DNA of 43,190 nucleotides from an uncultured Muribaculaceae bacterium (GTDB taxonomy: Bacteria > Bacteroidota > Bacteroidia > Bacteroidales > Muribaculaceae), in assembly GCA_948788915.1 (NCBI GenBank), contig CAQFOZ010000018.1, positions 1-43,190 on the forward strand. The letters are read 5' to 3'. The position numbers and the translations under genes are program-made. Under the pieces are notes generated by a model. That model did no database searches. It was given only the letters and a program-made list of their open reading frames with translations, and was not told where the DNA came from. Below are positions 17,133 through 25,281 of the stretch, in pieces (the first letter of the stretch is position 1; each line of letters begins with the position of its first letter).

Positions 17133-19757
17133 TTATTTCAATGCCGCTATCGATGCTTTAATTGCAGCTATCTTCTCTGTGGCATCAGACTGTTTCTTGC
17201 GTTCTATTGCCACTACCGCTTCCGGAGCATTGGCAACGAATTTCTCGTTGGACAGCTTTTTCTCAACACCGGCAAGGAACTTTGTGTAATAATCCAGATC
17301 CTTGTTAAGTTTGGCGATCTCCTCTTCAACATTAATCTTGTTCTCGAGCGGAATGCTGTATTCAGTAGCACCAACAATAAATGCTGACGAAGCGGGAGAT
17401 TTCTCCTCCACAATATCTATAACTGACAGATTACCCATTTTGATCAGTACGGACGAGAATGTATCGTCGTATTCTCCCTTCACATGTAACTGCAGCGCCT
17501 CTTTCTGCGGCAACTGTTTTTGCTTGCGGATTGTGCGGATGCCGGCAATAATCTCCTTCACAGTCTCGAATTTATCTATCACCGGATCTTTATATTCCAC
17601 TGTAGCAGGAATTCTGGCATACATTATGCTCTCTCCAGGTTTGCGTTCCTCAAGATGCTGCCATAGCTCCTCTGTAATAAAAGGCATGAACGGATGCAAC
17701 AGCCTTAGAAGGGTATCAAAGAATCGCAATGTCGCATCGTATGTTGCCTTATCCATCGGTGAGCCATATGCCGGCTTCACGATCTCCAGATACCACGATG
17801 AGAATTCATCCCAGAACAGGCGATAAACTGCCATAAGGGCTTCCGATATGCGGAACTTGCCCATCAGATCGTCCACCTCTGCCATTGTGTTGTCTAATTT
17901 CGCGGAAAACCATTCCACTCCGACTTTGGCACTCTCCGGCTGCGCAATGGCATCACTCACTTCCCATCCCTTGACAAGACGGAACGCATTCCAGATCTTG
18001 TTGCAGAAGTTACGTCCCTGCTCACATAGAGAATCGTCATACATGATATCGTTTCCGGCAGGAGCTGCAAGCATCAACCCCATACGCACTCCGTCTGCAC
18101 CGAATTTATCTATCAGATCAAGCGGATCAGGAGAATTGCCAAGAGATTTCGACATTTTTCTACCTATCTTATCCCTAACAATACCCGTGAAATATACATT
18201 ATTAAACGGCTTGTTCCCGGCAAATTCATATCCCGCCACAATCATCCTTGCAACCCAGAAGAATATTATATCCGGAGCTGTCACAAGATCAGCAGTAGGA
18301 TAATAGTATTTGAATTCCTTGTTATCCGGATCCAATATACCGTTGAACAAAGAGATTGGCCACAGCCACGAAGAGAACCATGTGTCGAGACAATCCGGAT
18401 CCCGCTTGAGATCGGAGAGTGTCAAACCGGAATCACCTGTTTTCTCTATTGCTTTGAGCAATGCCTCTTCCTCATTCTCCGCAACAACAAAGCCTCCTGT
18501 CGGAATAAACCATGCCGGAATCTGATGACCCCACCACAGCTGACGGGAAATACACCAGTCCTTTATGTTTGTCATCCAGTGGCGATAAGTGTTCTTGAAT
18601 TTTGCAGGTATGAAGCGTATGTCATCTTCCATCACGGCGGCCAGCGCAGGTTTGACGATTTCTTCCATCTTGACAAACCATTGCATTGACAGTTTGGGTT
18701 CAATCACTGCATCCGTCCGTTCAGAATGTCCGACCTTGTTTACATAATCCTCGACTTTCTCCACAAGTCCGGCTTTCGACAGGTCTTCCATTATCTGTTT
18801 GCGCACATCGAAGCGATCCATGCCAACGTACATGCCTCCGGCTTCCGATATCGTACCGTTGTCATTGAAAATGTCAATCGACGGAAGTCCGTATTTGTCT
18901 CCAAGCATATAGTCGTTCACATCGTGAGCCGGAGTAACCTTAAGACAACCGGTACCGAAATCCATCTCCACGTATTCATCCATGATTATAGGCACAGAAC
19001 GTCCCACCATCGGCACAATCACACGTTTGTCTTTGAGCCATCCGTAACGTTCGTCATTCGGATTAACGCATACCGCGGTATCACCCAGAATAGTTTCAGG
19101 ACGCGTTGTGGCGACAACAATATATTTATCCTGCTCACCCTCCACATAATAACGCAAATGGTAAAGATGGCTATGCTCTTCTTTATATATAACCTCTTCA
19201 TCAGAAAGGGCTGTCAGAGCCTGAGGATCCCAGTTGACCATGCGAACCCCGCGGTAAATATACCCCTTTTCGTATAATTTATTGAAAACCCGTATCACAC
19301 TGGCTGAACGTGTCTCATCCATTGTGAATGCAGTGCGTTCCCAATCACATGATGCACCGAGCTTACGAAGTTGTTGCAGGATAATGCCTCCGTATTTATT
19401 TGTCCAGTCCCACGCATGGGTCAGAAACTCCTCCCTGCTAAGATCATTTTTCTTAATTCCATCAGCAGCAAGTTTGGCAACAACCTTCGCCTCTGTTGAA
19501 ATGGCGGCATGGTCTGTCCCGGGAACCCAAAGCGCATTCTTGCCCAGCATACGGGCACGACGCGTAAGAATATCCTGTATGGTGTTGTTCAGCATGTGAC
19601 CCATATGAAGGACACCGGTAACATTAGGGGGTGGAATTACAATTGTATATGGTTCTCTGTCATCCGGTTCAGAATGGAACAAACGGTGTTCCATCCAATA
19701 TGCATACCATTTCTCCTCTACTGCAGAGGGATCATATTTCGTTGCCAATTCGTTCAT
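17133..19757 (-). CDS. valS: Valine-tRNA ligase
   Basis: An 874-residue class I aminoacyl-tRNA synthetase. It has the HIGH-type motif HMGH (51-54) after PPPNVTG, the KMSKS motif in GRKMSKSLGNSPDP, the editing domain between them, and the C-terminal coiled-coil arm typical of ValRS (about 805-874). Length is normal. A TAAATTTG -7 box lies 26 nt upstream, and a copy of the 21-nt dispersed motif lies at 19815-19835. Confidence 0.97.
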   Translation of the reverse strand: MNELATKYDPSAVEEKWYAYWMEHRLFHSEPDDREPYTIVIPPPNVTGVLHMGHMLNNTIQDILTRRARMLGKNALWVPGTDHAAISTEAKVVAKLAADGIKKNDLSREEFLTHAWDWTNKYGGIILQQLRKLGASCDWERTAFTMDETRSASVIRVFNKLYEKGYIYRGVRMVNWDPQALTALSDEEVIYKEEHSHLYHLRYYVEGEQDKYIVVATTRPETILGDTAVCVNPNDERYGWLKDKRVIVPMVGRSVPIIMDEYVEMDFGTGCLKVTPAHDVNDYMLGDKYGLPSIDIFNDNGTISEAGGMYVGMDRFDVRKQIMEDLSKAGLVEKVEDYVNKVGHSERTDAVIEPKLSMQWFVKMEEIVKPALAAVMEDDIRFIPAKFKNTYRHWMTNIKDWCISRQLWWGHQIPAWFIPTGGFVVAENEEEALLKAIEKTGDSGLTLSDLKRDPDCLDTWFSSWLWPISLFNGILDPDNKEFKYYYPTADLVTAPDIIFFWVARMIVAGYEFAGNKPFNNVYFTGIVRDKIGRKMSKSLGNSPDPLDLIDKFGADGVRMGLMLAAPAGNDIMYDDSLCEQGRNFCNKIWNAFRLVKGWEVSDAIAQPESAKVGVEWFSAKLDNTMAEVDDLMGKFRISEALMAVYRLFWDEFSSWYLEIVKPAYGSPMDKATYDATLRFFDTLLRLLHPFMPFITEELWQHLEERKPGESIMYARIPATVEYKDPVIDKFETVKEIIAGIRTIRKQKQLPQKEALQLHVKGEYDDTFSSVLIKMGNLSVIDIVEEKSPASSAFIVGATEYSIPLENKINVEEEIAKLNKDLDYYTKFLAGVEKKLSNEKFVANAPEAVVAIERKKQSDATEKIAAIKASIAALK

Positions 19758-19782
19758 AACTCAGTCAATATTTTTCAATTTG

Positions 19783-19790
19783 CAAATTTA
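19783..19790 (-). promoter_or_regulatory. Probable -7 box of valS
   Basis: TAAATTTG on the minus strand, 26 nt before the valS start codon. No good TTG box is seen at the right distance. Confidence 0.5.
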
Positions 19791-19814
19791 ATAAATTTCC
19801 TTAAGTATGTAGTA

Positions 19815-19835
19815 AGTAAGTGTTCAAATTTAAAC
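19815..19835 (+). repeat. Dispersed 21-nt motif, copy 2
   Basis: AGTAAGTGTTCAAATTTAAAC is identical to 34721-34741 and one base off the copy at 3773-3793. On the minus strand it includes TAAATTTG, so it could supply a -7 box for valS. Confidence 0.65.
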
Positions 19836-20006
19836 GATATCCATTCATTTCAGCGCTATTAAAACTATCAAAACAAAATCATCCACCAAAATAAATGATT
19901 AAAATCTAAAAATATGATACCGGAAGCATTTTGAGTAAAATCAACACAAACAATACAATTCATCTACAGAAAGCAATCTTAAATTAAATATTTTATAATA
20001 CTTGCA

Positions 20007-20036
20007 TTGTCAAGTGAATTATTTATATTAATTTTG
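20007..20036 (+). promoter_or_regulatory. Promoter of the leucine-rich repeat gene
   Basis: TTG (20007-20009) and TAATTTTG (20029-20036) are spaced by 19 nt, ending about 43 nt before the start codon. Confidence 0.75.
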
Positions 20037-20079
20037 CAACATTGTAAAAACATCTAAGTAATTTCAAAAATCTTAAGGT

Positions 20080-20700
20080 ATGAGAAAAATCTACTCAATT
20101 GCTATTGCCGCGTTGTGCGCTTTTTCAGCTACAGCCGGCAATTTCACAGAACTTAAAGAGCTTAATCGTGACACTCTTAAGCTAAAGAATTCAACATTGG
20201 AGTATGCTCCCGCATTTTCAGTTGTTGCAAAAGCTCCGGCGAAAGCGACCGGCAGTGCTCCAGCGACCATCGTTGGAAATTCATATGTTACAGTATATTC
20301 CGACGGAGAAATTAAGTGTAATGGTTTTATTGATGTAAAAGCCGCTGCCAACGACTCCATTACACTTGAAGGTTTCGCAGGTGGCTACGATGTAAAAGCC
20401 AAATATGACGCTGCCACCGGTACCATTACAATCCCGACCGGCATAGTAATTGCGAAACATTCAACCTATGGCGACATCACAATGTATGCGTTAGATGCAG
20501 AAAACAAGAAATATTCCTCAGACCCTATCATCGGTACAATCAATGACAACCAAATTACTTTTAATTATGGCGTTTATGGCACTGTAACCGCCGGAGTGTT
20601 GATTTATATGGAGGGGATAACAGCTTCTGTTCCCAACGGATATATGAGTTTTAAATCAGGTCAAAATTCTCTTTCATTCCCTCTGCTGGTATCTAACTAA
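20080..20700 (+). CDS. N-terminal part of a secreted leucine-rich repeat protein (frameshifted)
   Basis: This 206-residue frame has a signal peptide (MRKIYSIAIAALCAFSATAG). It then has a beta-rich unit with ITLEGFAGGYDVKAKYDAATGTITI, resembling the unit at the start of the next frame (VSIVGISSILYGAYYSV, FDATANTASI). It stops at 20698-20700 while the following frame has no signal peptide of its own and is open from 20648. Removing one base near the GG at 20688-20689 would join them as PLLYLTKTAENTVSI. The two frames are therefore best read as one gene of about 690 codons broken by a single-base insertion, real or a sequencing error. Confidence 0.7.
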   Translation: MRKIYSIAIAALCAFSATAGNFTELKELNRDTLKLKNSTLEYAPAFSVVAKAPAKATGSAPATIVGNSYVTVYSDGEIKCNGFIDVKAAANDSITLEGFAGGYDVKAKYDAATGTITIPTGIVIAKHSTYGDITMYALDAENKKYSSDPIIGTINDNQITFNYGVYGTVTAGVLIYMEGITASVPNGYMSFKSGQNSLSFPLLVSN

Positions 20701-20743
20701 AACAGCAGAGAATACTGTCAGCATAGTAGGTATCAGTTCTATA

Positions 20744-22165
20744 TTGTACGGTGCTTACTACAGCGTACCTGCTCAATTCGACGCAACCGCCAACACAGCA
20801 TCAATAAGCAAAGAAGCTCCTGTAGATTATGCCGCTTTATCTTCGGGTGCCAGAACCTACTTCCTGATGGGTGCAAACAGTAATAATCAGTTAACAGGTG
20901 ACTTGAATTTCACTGTGGCGGCCACTGACAATAATTCCACACTTACAGCCACATCAAACGCAGGATATGTATATGTACAAAGTACAGATCCTTTGACGGG
21001 TAATAAATATGGCGGATATATTTTCTCAGACTTCAAAATTTCTGTAGACTATAATATATACACAGCCAAAGTAGAAACAGGTTCATCAGAATTTGATCCG
21101 AATCCTACAATAAACAACATAATGTATACTCTTGATCCTGATACAAAGACTGCCGAAGTCACCGGTTGTGTTTCCGGCATCAACGAAATCAACATCCCGT
21201 CCAAACTCACAATTCAGAATGTAGAATATACAGTCGTATCTATCAAGAAAGCTGCTTTCCAGGGAAACAAAACAATCACAACAATCCACCTTCCGGCTTC
21301 TTTAAACAAAATAGATACAGACGCATTCCGCAACATGCCGAATCTGAAAAACATCTATATTGAGGATCTGAAAGCATGGTGCAACGTTGATATAGTAAAC
21401 GGTAATGCAAACCCGATATACAATGCATTCAGCACTTCATTGGAAAAGAACTGGGGCAAAGTATACTTCAACAATACCTTGTTCAACGGTGAACTTACAA
21501 TTCCTTCGGATGTAAAGGTTACACGTCGCTCTTTCTACGGTTTGAAACCCCTGACAAAAGTAACTTTAAGCGAGGGTCTTGACTCTATCGGTGACCAAAC
21601 TTTTGCAAACTGTATAAAACTTACAGAAATTGCCATTCCGTCAACTGTAAAAGGTATCGGTTCTGCATTCTTCGGTTGCGAAGCTTTGGAAAAAATTACT
21701 CTTAACGAGGGTCTTGAGACAATCGGCAACAGCATGCTATATAATTGCAAGGCTTTGACTGAACTCACAATCCCCTCCACCGTCAAAAACATTGCAAGTT
21801 CACCATTCTCCGGCTGTACAAAAATTGCTACTGTCAAATCTCTAAGCACAGTACCACCCGTTTGCAAAGTTCTTGACATCCCGTCTATACCATTACACTC
21901 CACACCTTTTGATGATTTCTGCGAAACAGCTAAACTTCTGGTACCGGCAGACGCAATCAATGCTTATAAAGCTGCTGATGGCTGGAAAGAATTCAAAACA
22001 ATCGAGGCTCTTCCCTCTTCTGGTGTTGAAGGCGTAGAAGCAGACGTAAATGCTCCTGTTGAGTACTACAACCTTCAGGGTCAGAAAGTAGCGGCTGAAA
22101 GCCTTGTTCCCGGCATATATGTGATCCGCCAAGGCAACAAAGCTTCTAAAGTGCTCGTAAAATAA
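20744..22165 (+). CDS. C-terminal part of the BspA-like leucine-rich repeat surface protein
   Basis: This 473-residue frame is really open from 20648 and continues the preceding one. After a second beta-rich unit it has BspA/TpLRR-type leucine-rich repeats at about residues 140-400. Their pattern is FxxCxxLTEIxIPSTVKxIGxxxFxxCxxLEKITL, with insertions such as LKAWCNVDIVNG. The C-terminus is the tail YYNLQGQKVAAESLVPGIYVI ending in SKVLVK, shared with the GH53 enzyme. Proteins of this class are exported and often bind host or bacterial surfaces; the ligand here is unknown. Confidence 0.85.
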   Translation: MYGAYYSVPAQFDATANTASISKEAPVDYAALSSGARTYFLMGANSNNQLTGDLNFTVAATDNNSTLTATSNAGYVYVQSTDPLTGNKYGGYIFSDFKISVDYNIYTAKVETGSSEFDPNPTINNIMYTLDPDTKTAEVTGCVSGINEINIPSKLTIQNVEYTVVSIKKAAFQGNKTITTIHLPASLNKIDTDAFRNMPNLKNIYIEDLKAWCNVDIVNGNANPIYNAFSTSLEKNWGKVYFNNTLFNGELTIPSDVKVTRRSFYGLKPLTKVTLSEGLDSIGDQTFANCIKLTEIAIPSTVKGIGSAFFGCEALEKITLNEGLETIGNSMLYNCKALTELTIPSTVKNIASSPFSGCTKIATVKSLSTVPPVCKVLDIPSIPLHSTPFDDFCETAKLLVPADAINAYKAADGWKEFKTIEALPSSGVEGVEADVNAPVEYYNLQGQKVAAESLVPGIYVIRQGNKASKVLVK

Positions 22166-22196
22166 TTAAGTAGTAATAATTATTCTATAGCATACA

Positions 22197-22232
22197 AAAA
22201 ACGGTTGGCATATTTGCATGCCAACCGTTTTT
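22197..22232. terminator. Terminator after the leucine-rich repeat gene
   Basis: A perfect 15-bp stem: AAAAACGGTTGGCAT (22197-22211) pairs with ATGCCAACCGTTTTT (22218-22232) around a 6-nt loop. It is symmetrical (A-run and T-run) and could work in both directions. Confidence 0.9.
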
Positions 22233-22238
22233 ACATCC

Positions 22239-22314
22239 GCGACTTGAGACAAGTCGCATTCCCAGAGCCGGATATTACCCGTCTTTTGGGAAACGGCGGT
22301 TGTTCTCAACCGCC
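22239..22314. other. Two further hairpins between the leucine-rich repeat gene and murQ
   Basis: GCGACTT-GAGAC-AAGTCGC (22239-22257) and GGCGGTTG-TTCT-CAACCGCC (22295-22314) are perfect stems with short loops. They directly follow the terminator and precede the murQ -7 box. Neither has a T-run, so they are not ordinary terminators. Confidence 0.55.
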
Positions 22315-22398
22315 TGTACTCTACTGCCCTCAAAATATTTCTATAGCAAAAAATATACATTATTGATTTAATATGCTTAACCACTTATCTAAATTAGT

Positions 22399-22406
22399 TA
22401 ACTTTG
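22399..22406 (+). promoter_or_regulatory. Probable -7 box of murQ
   Basis: TAACTTTG, 49 nt before the murQ start codon. No TTG box at the expected distance. Confidence 0.5.
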
Positions 22407-22455
22407 TATTAGAAACAGTTTAAATCACTTCAGTTTCTATGAAAATTTAAATATC

Positions 22456-23268
22456 ATGGCTTTTGTAAAAATAAGTGAACAACCGTCTCTATACGACAAC
22501 CTTGAGAAAAAAAGTGTAGGTGAGATTCTGCGTGATATAAACAACGAGGACAAGAAAGTGGCATTAGCAGTGGAAAAAGCTATCCCGCAGATAGAGCGTC
22601 TTGTCAACGAGATTGTAAGCCGGATGAAACGAGGTGGTAGAATTTTCTATATGGGAGCCGGCACATCGGGCAGACTCGGTGTGCTTGACGCATCCGAGAT
22701 ACCGCCCACGTTCGGCATGGATCCCTCATGGGTTATAGGACTTATTGCAGGGGGAGACAAAGCTCTGCGTAACCCCGTGGAAAACGCGGAAGATGACACC
22801 AGGCAGGGATGGCTTGATCTGCAGCCGTTCGGTATTAACGAAAAGGACACCGTGATAGGCATTGCGGCTTCAGGAACAACCCCATATGTTGTAGCGGCAC
22901 TTGAAGAATGTAAAAGACATGGCATTCTCACAGCATGCATATCTTCCAATCCTGACTCGCCAATGAGCAAAGTGGCAGACATTGCGATCGAGATGGTGGT
23001 TGGTCCGGAATATGTTACCGGTTCGTCACGAATGAAAAGCGGCACAGGTCAAAAAATGATCTGCAACATGATCTCCACATCAGTCATGATCCAGATGGGA
23101 AGAGTAAAGGGCAACCGCATGGTAAATATGCAACTTTCCAATGCAAAACTCGTAGACCGAGGAACCCGTATGCTCGTCGATGAACTGCATATCCCTTACG
23201 AAGAGGCCAAACGCCTGCTTCTCCTTCACGGATCCGTCAGTGCTGCGCTAAAAGTGGCAAAACAATAA
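22456..23268 (+). CDS. murQ: N-acetylmuramic acid 6-phosphate etherase
   Basis: A 270-residue SIS-domain enzyme that cleaves the lactyl ether of MurNAc-6-phosphate to give GlcNAc-6-phosphate and D-lactate, part of peptidoglycan recycling. It has GAGTSGRLGVLDASEIPPTF with the catalytic Glu81, a second acidic block VENAEDD, and AASGTTPYV. It is shorter than the E. coli enzyme (about 298 residues), with the C-terminal helical tail trimmed, as in several Bacteroidetes. The gene is monocistronic and faces the rha operon. Confidence 0.95.
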   Translation: MAFVKISEQPSLYDNLEKKSVGEILRDINNEDKKVALAVEKAIPQIERLVNEIVSRMKRGGRIFYMGAGTSGRLGVLDASEIPPTFGMDPSWVIGLIAGGDKALRNPVENAEDDTRQGWLDLQPFGINEKDTVIGIAASGTTPYVVAALEECKRHGILTACISSNPDSPMSKVADIAIEMVVGPEYVTGSSRMKSGTGQKMICNMISTSVMIQMGRVKGNRMVNMQLSNAKLVDRGTRMLVDELHIPYEEAKRLLLLHGSVSAALKVAKQ

Positions 23269-23280
23269 CAAATCTTTTAA

Positions 23281-23401
23281 GACTTTAGGGTCTTTAGAGT
23301 CTTTAAAGTCCTTAAGGACTTTAAAGGTTTTAAGGACAAGACTCTACAACTATTAAAGTATTAGGGTCTTTAAAGTCTCTGAAGACCTTAAAGACCCTAA
23401 T
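23281..23401. repeat. Palindromic block between murQ and rhaD (bidirectional terminator candidate)
   Basis: The block is made of variants of GTCTTTAAAG. It contains a perfect 26-nt palindrome (23301-23326) and an 18-bp stem with one mismatch and a 6-nt loop (23360-23377 with 23384-23401). It lies between convergent genes and probably stops transcription from both, but it is far larger than needed for that. Confidence 0.7.
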
Positions 23402-23407
23402 GGCTCT

Positions 23408-23443
23408 GAGAGTGTGTTTACTTTTAACACGAATTTAATTTTA
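23408..23443 (+). repeat. Solo end similar to the 40036-40291 element
   Basis: This stretch shares GAGAGTGT and then TTTAACACGAATT with the outer end of the 256-bp element (reverse complement of 40258-40288), with a 2-nt indel between them. It runs into the rhaD stop codon (23441-23443). The body of the element is absent. Confidence 0.5.
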
Positions 23444-24253
23444 TTTGGGCAGGTTGAAAGTAACTGTAAGCTCTTTCATCTGTTCGTCTGTCATTCCGTC
23501 CGGGACAAAGCCCATTGAACGGGCACACATATAAATATTCGCAGCTTTATTAAGCACATCTATCTGATCGAATGCAGACATTACATCCTCTTCTACTGCG
23601 AACACCCCATGTTTCTCCCACATCACTACGTCATAATTATCTTTTACGGTAGCGATTGTGGCCTCAGCCAATTCATTTCCCGAAGGCATGAGATACGGCA
23701 CCATACCAAGTCCCCTGGGAGCAAACGCCTTGGTTTCCGGAATCATTGACCACAACAGTTTGCTGAGCACGTCTTTCTTCATGAATTCCGGGTTATGACT
23801 CATGGCCACAAGTTCTATCGGGTGAGTGTGTACCGAAGCCCTGTAAGGGCTGCCGATTGAAAGCAGATAATCATGCATGGCCAAATGCGATGGCAGCTCC
23901 GACGTTGGCTTCACGGGATTATCGGCCACTATTACATAATGGGCGCAATCTTCCGTGACACGTATAAGGGAACCGTTTTCCATAGGCCAACGGGCAAGAT
24001 CACGCATACGTTTCTGAGTTCCTTTGCAAAAGAACCACGCCCCCTTAAGATTAGGCAATGTAAAACCTATCTCAAACGGACCGGCAATTGCCGTCAATGC
24101 ACGTTCGGCATCGGTTATGGTGTCGGTAACATTAACAGTTATATTTCCACCATTGCGTTCTGCCCATCCTTTCTGCCACAGATAGCCTGCAACTTCTGCA
24201 ACCTGCTCCACTTCACGGCGGAGTTCTTTATTGTTGTCTAATACTGATTTCAT
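23441..24253 (-). CDS. rhaD: Rhamnulose-1-phosphate aldolase
   Basis: A 270-residue zinc-dependent class II aldolase that splits L-rhamnulose-1-phosphate into dihydroxyacetone phosphate and L-lactaldehyde. It has the family blocks LWQKGWAERNGGNITVNV near the start and the metal site SVHTHPIELVAMSHN (about residues 138-152), then WEKHGVFAVEEDV. It is last in the rha operon; its start overlaps the rhaT stop by 4 nt (ATGA at 24250-24253). Confidence 0.96.
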   Translation of the reverse strand: MKSVLDNNKELRREVEQVAEVAGYLWQKGWAERNGGNITVNVTDTITDAERALTAIAGPFEIGFTLPNLKGAWFFCKGTQKRMRDLARWPMENGSLIRVTEDCAHYVIVADNPVKPTSELPSHLAMHDYLLSIGSPYRASVHTHPIELVAMSHNPEFMKKDVLSKLLWSMIPETKAFAPRGLGMVPYLMPSGNELAEATIATVKDNYDVVMWEKHGVFAVEEDVMSAFDQIDVLNKAANIYMCARSMGFVPDGMTDEQMKELTVTFNLPK

Positions 24254-25281
24254 ATCAATTGAGGTAAGAATGATGATACAATAAGCACAATAATGCCTGT
24301 GATCAGAACAGCGATTGTCTTTCTGTTACAACCTTTCCACTCACGCAAAATTATACCCCATACATTTGAGAATACAACATTGAGAGCCATCAAGATACAG
24401 AATGACAGCGTAGTGAGCACCGGAGAGTCAATCAAAAATCCCTTGGCAAGCGCGAGTCCGAAGAACTGACTGTACCACAAGGCTCCGGCCAAAAGACAGA
24501 ACACGATGTTGTTCAACAGAACACCACCCTTTCTATAGTCTCCCCACGTCTTGTTCCGGCTGTTCTGATAGAAACAGTACACAGCATTCGTAACAAAGCC
24601 ACCTATGGTCACAAGGAATGTTGCGGGAAGTGTTCTGAACATAGGATCTGTAAGTTCACCGAAATTTATCTCCTTGCCGAACTCAAGTCCCACGTTGAAG
24701 CAACCGCTCATGAAACCGGCGAGAAGTGCTATCATTATTCCCTTGGGAAAATTGAAGTCTTTTACAGCAGCCTTCTTTTCTTCTTCGCTGAGAGTTGCAG
24801 CTTTCATCGAACCGGCAATACCAATTATGGCAATTCCCACAAGTGTGACCACAACACCAAGTATTACCGCGAATGTCAATTGACTGAGCGGATCATTTTC
24901 AGGGAAAAACACATTAAGCAGCACCGGACCCATTATTGTTCCCAGACCTGCACATGTTCCCAACGCGATTGACTGACCGAGGGCAACACCAAGGTAGCGC
25001 ATGGAAAGACCGAATGTAAGGCCTCCCACACCCCAAAGCACACCGAACAGGATTGTCATCCATATATTGAATGACGGAGTAACAGAAAACAGTTCACAGA
25101 AAGAATGACCCTCCGGCACAGCAAGAAGCGCACCGAGGAAAGGAAGAATCAACCATGCGAAGATGCCCTGAACTATCCAGTAGCTTTCCCAGCTCCAATT
25201 CTTAACCTTATTGATAGGAACATAGCTGCTCGACTGGCAAAACGCGCCAATAGCTATGATCAGAAGTCCTAATGCTATCAT
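24250..25281 (-). CDS. rhaT: L-rhamnose/proton symporter
   Basis: A 343-residue inner membrane protein with ten hydrophobic segments of the drug/metabolite transporter superfamily, RhaT type. Typical stretches are the N-terminal WSWESYWIVQGIFAWL and the mid SMRYLGVALGQSIALG. It imports L-rhamnose with H+. It overlaps rhaA upstream and rhaD downstream by 4 nt each, so the four genes are translationally coupled. Confidence 0.95.
   Translation of the reverse strand: MIALGLLIIAIGAFCQSSSYVPINKVKNWSWESYWIVQGIFAWLILPFLGALLAVPEGHSFCELFSVTPSFNIWMTILFGVLWGVGGLTFGLSMRYLGVALGQSIALGTCAGLGTIMGPVLLNVFFPENDPLSQLTFAVILGVVVTLVGIAIIGIAGSMKAATLSEEEKKAAVKDFNFPKGIMIALLAGFMSGCFNVGLEFGKEINFGELTDPMFRTLPATFLVTIGGFVTNAVYCFYQNSRNKTWGDYRKGGVLLNNIVFCLLAGALWYSQFFGLALAKGFLIDSPVLTTLSFCILMALNVVFSNVWGIILREWKGCNRKTIAVLITGIIVLIVSSFLPQLI

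Larger units (their letters stand above)
19758..20079. other. Divergent intergenic region between valS and the leucine-rich repeat gene
   Basis: This AT-rich gap carries the valS -7 box (19783-19790), the 21-nt dispersed motif (19815-19835) and the plus-strand promoter at 20007-20036. No other gene is seen. Confidence 0.65.

Noticed and set aside
22166..22384. A 72-codon minus-strand frame between the leucine-rich repeat gene and murQ
   Set aside because: It runs through three perfect hairpins and has no family features.
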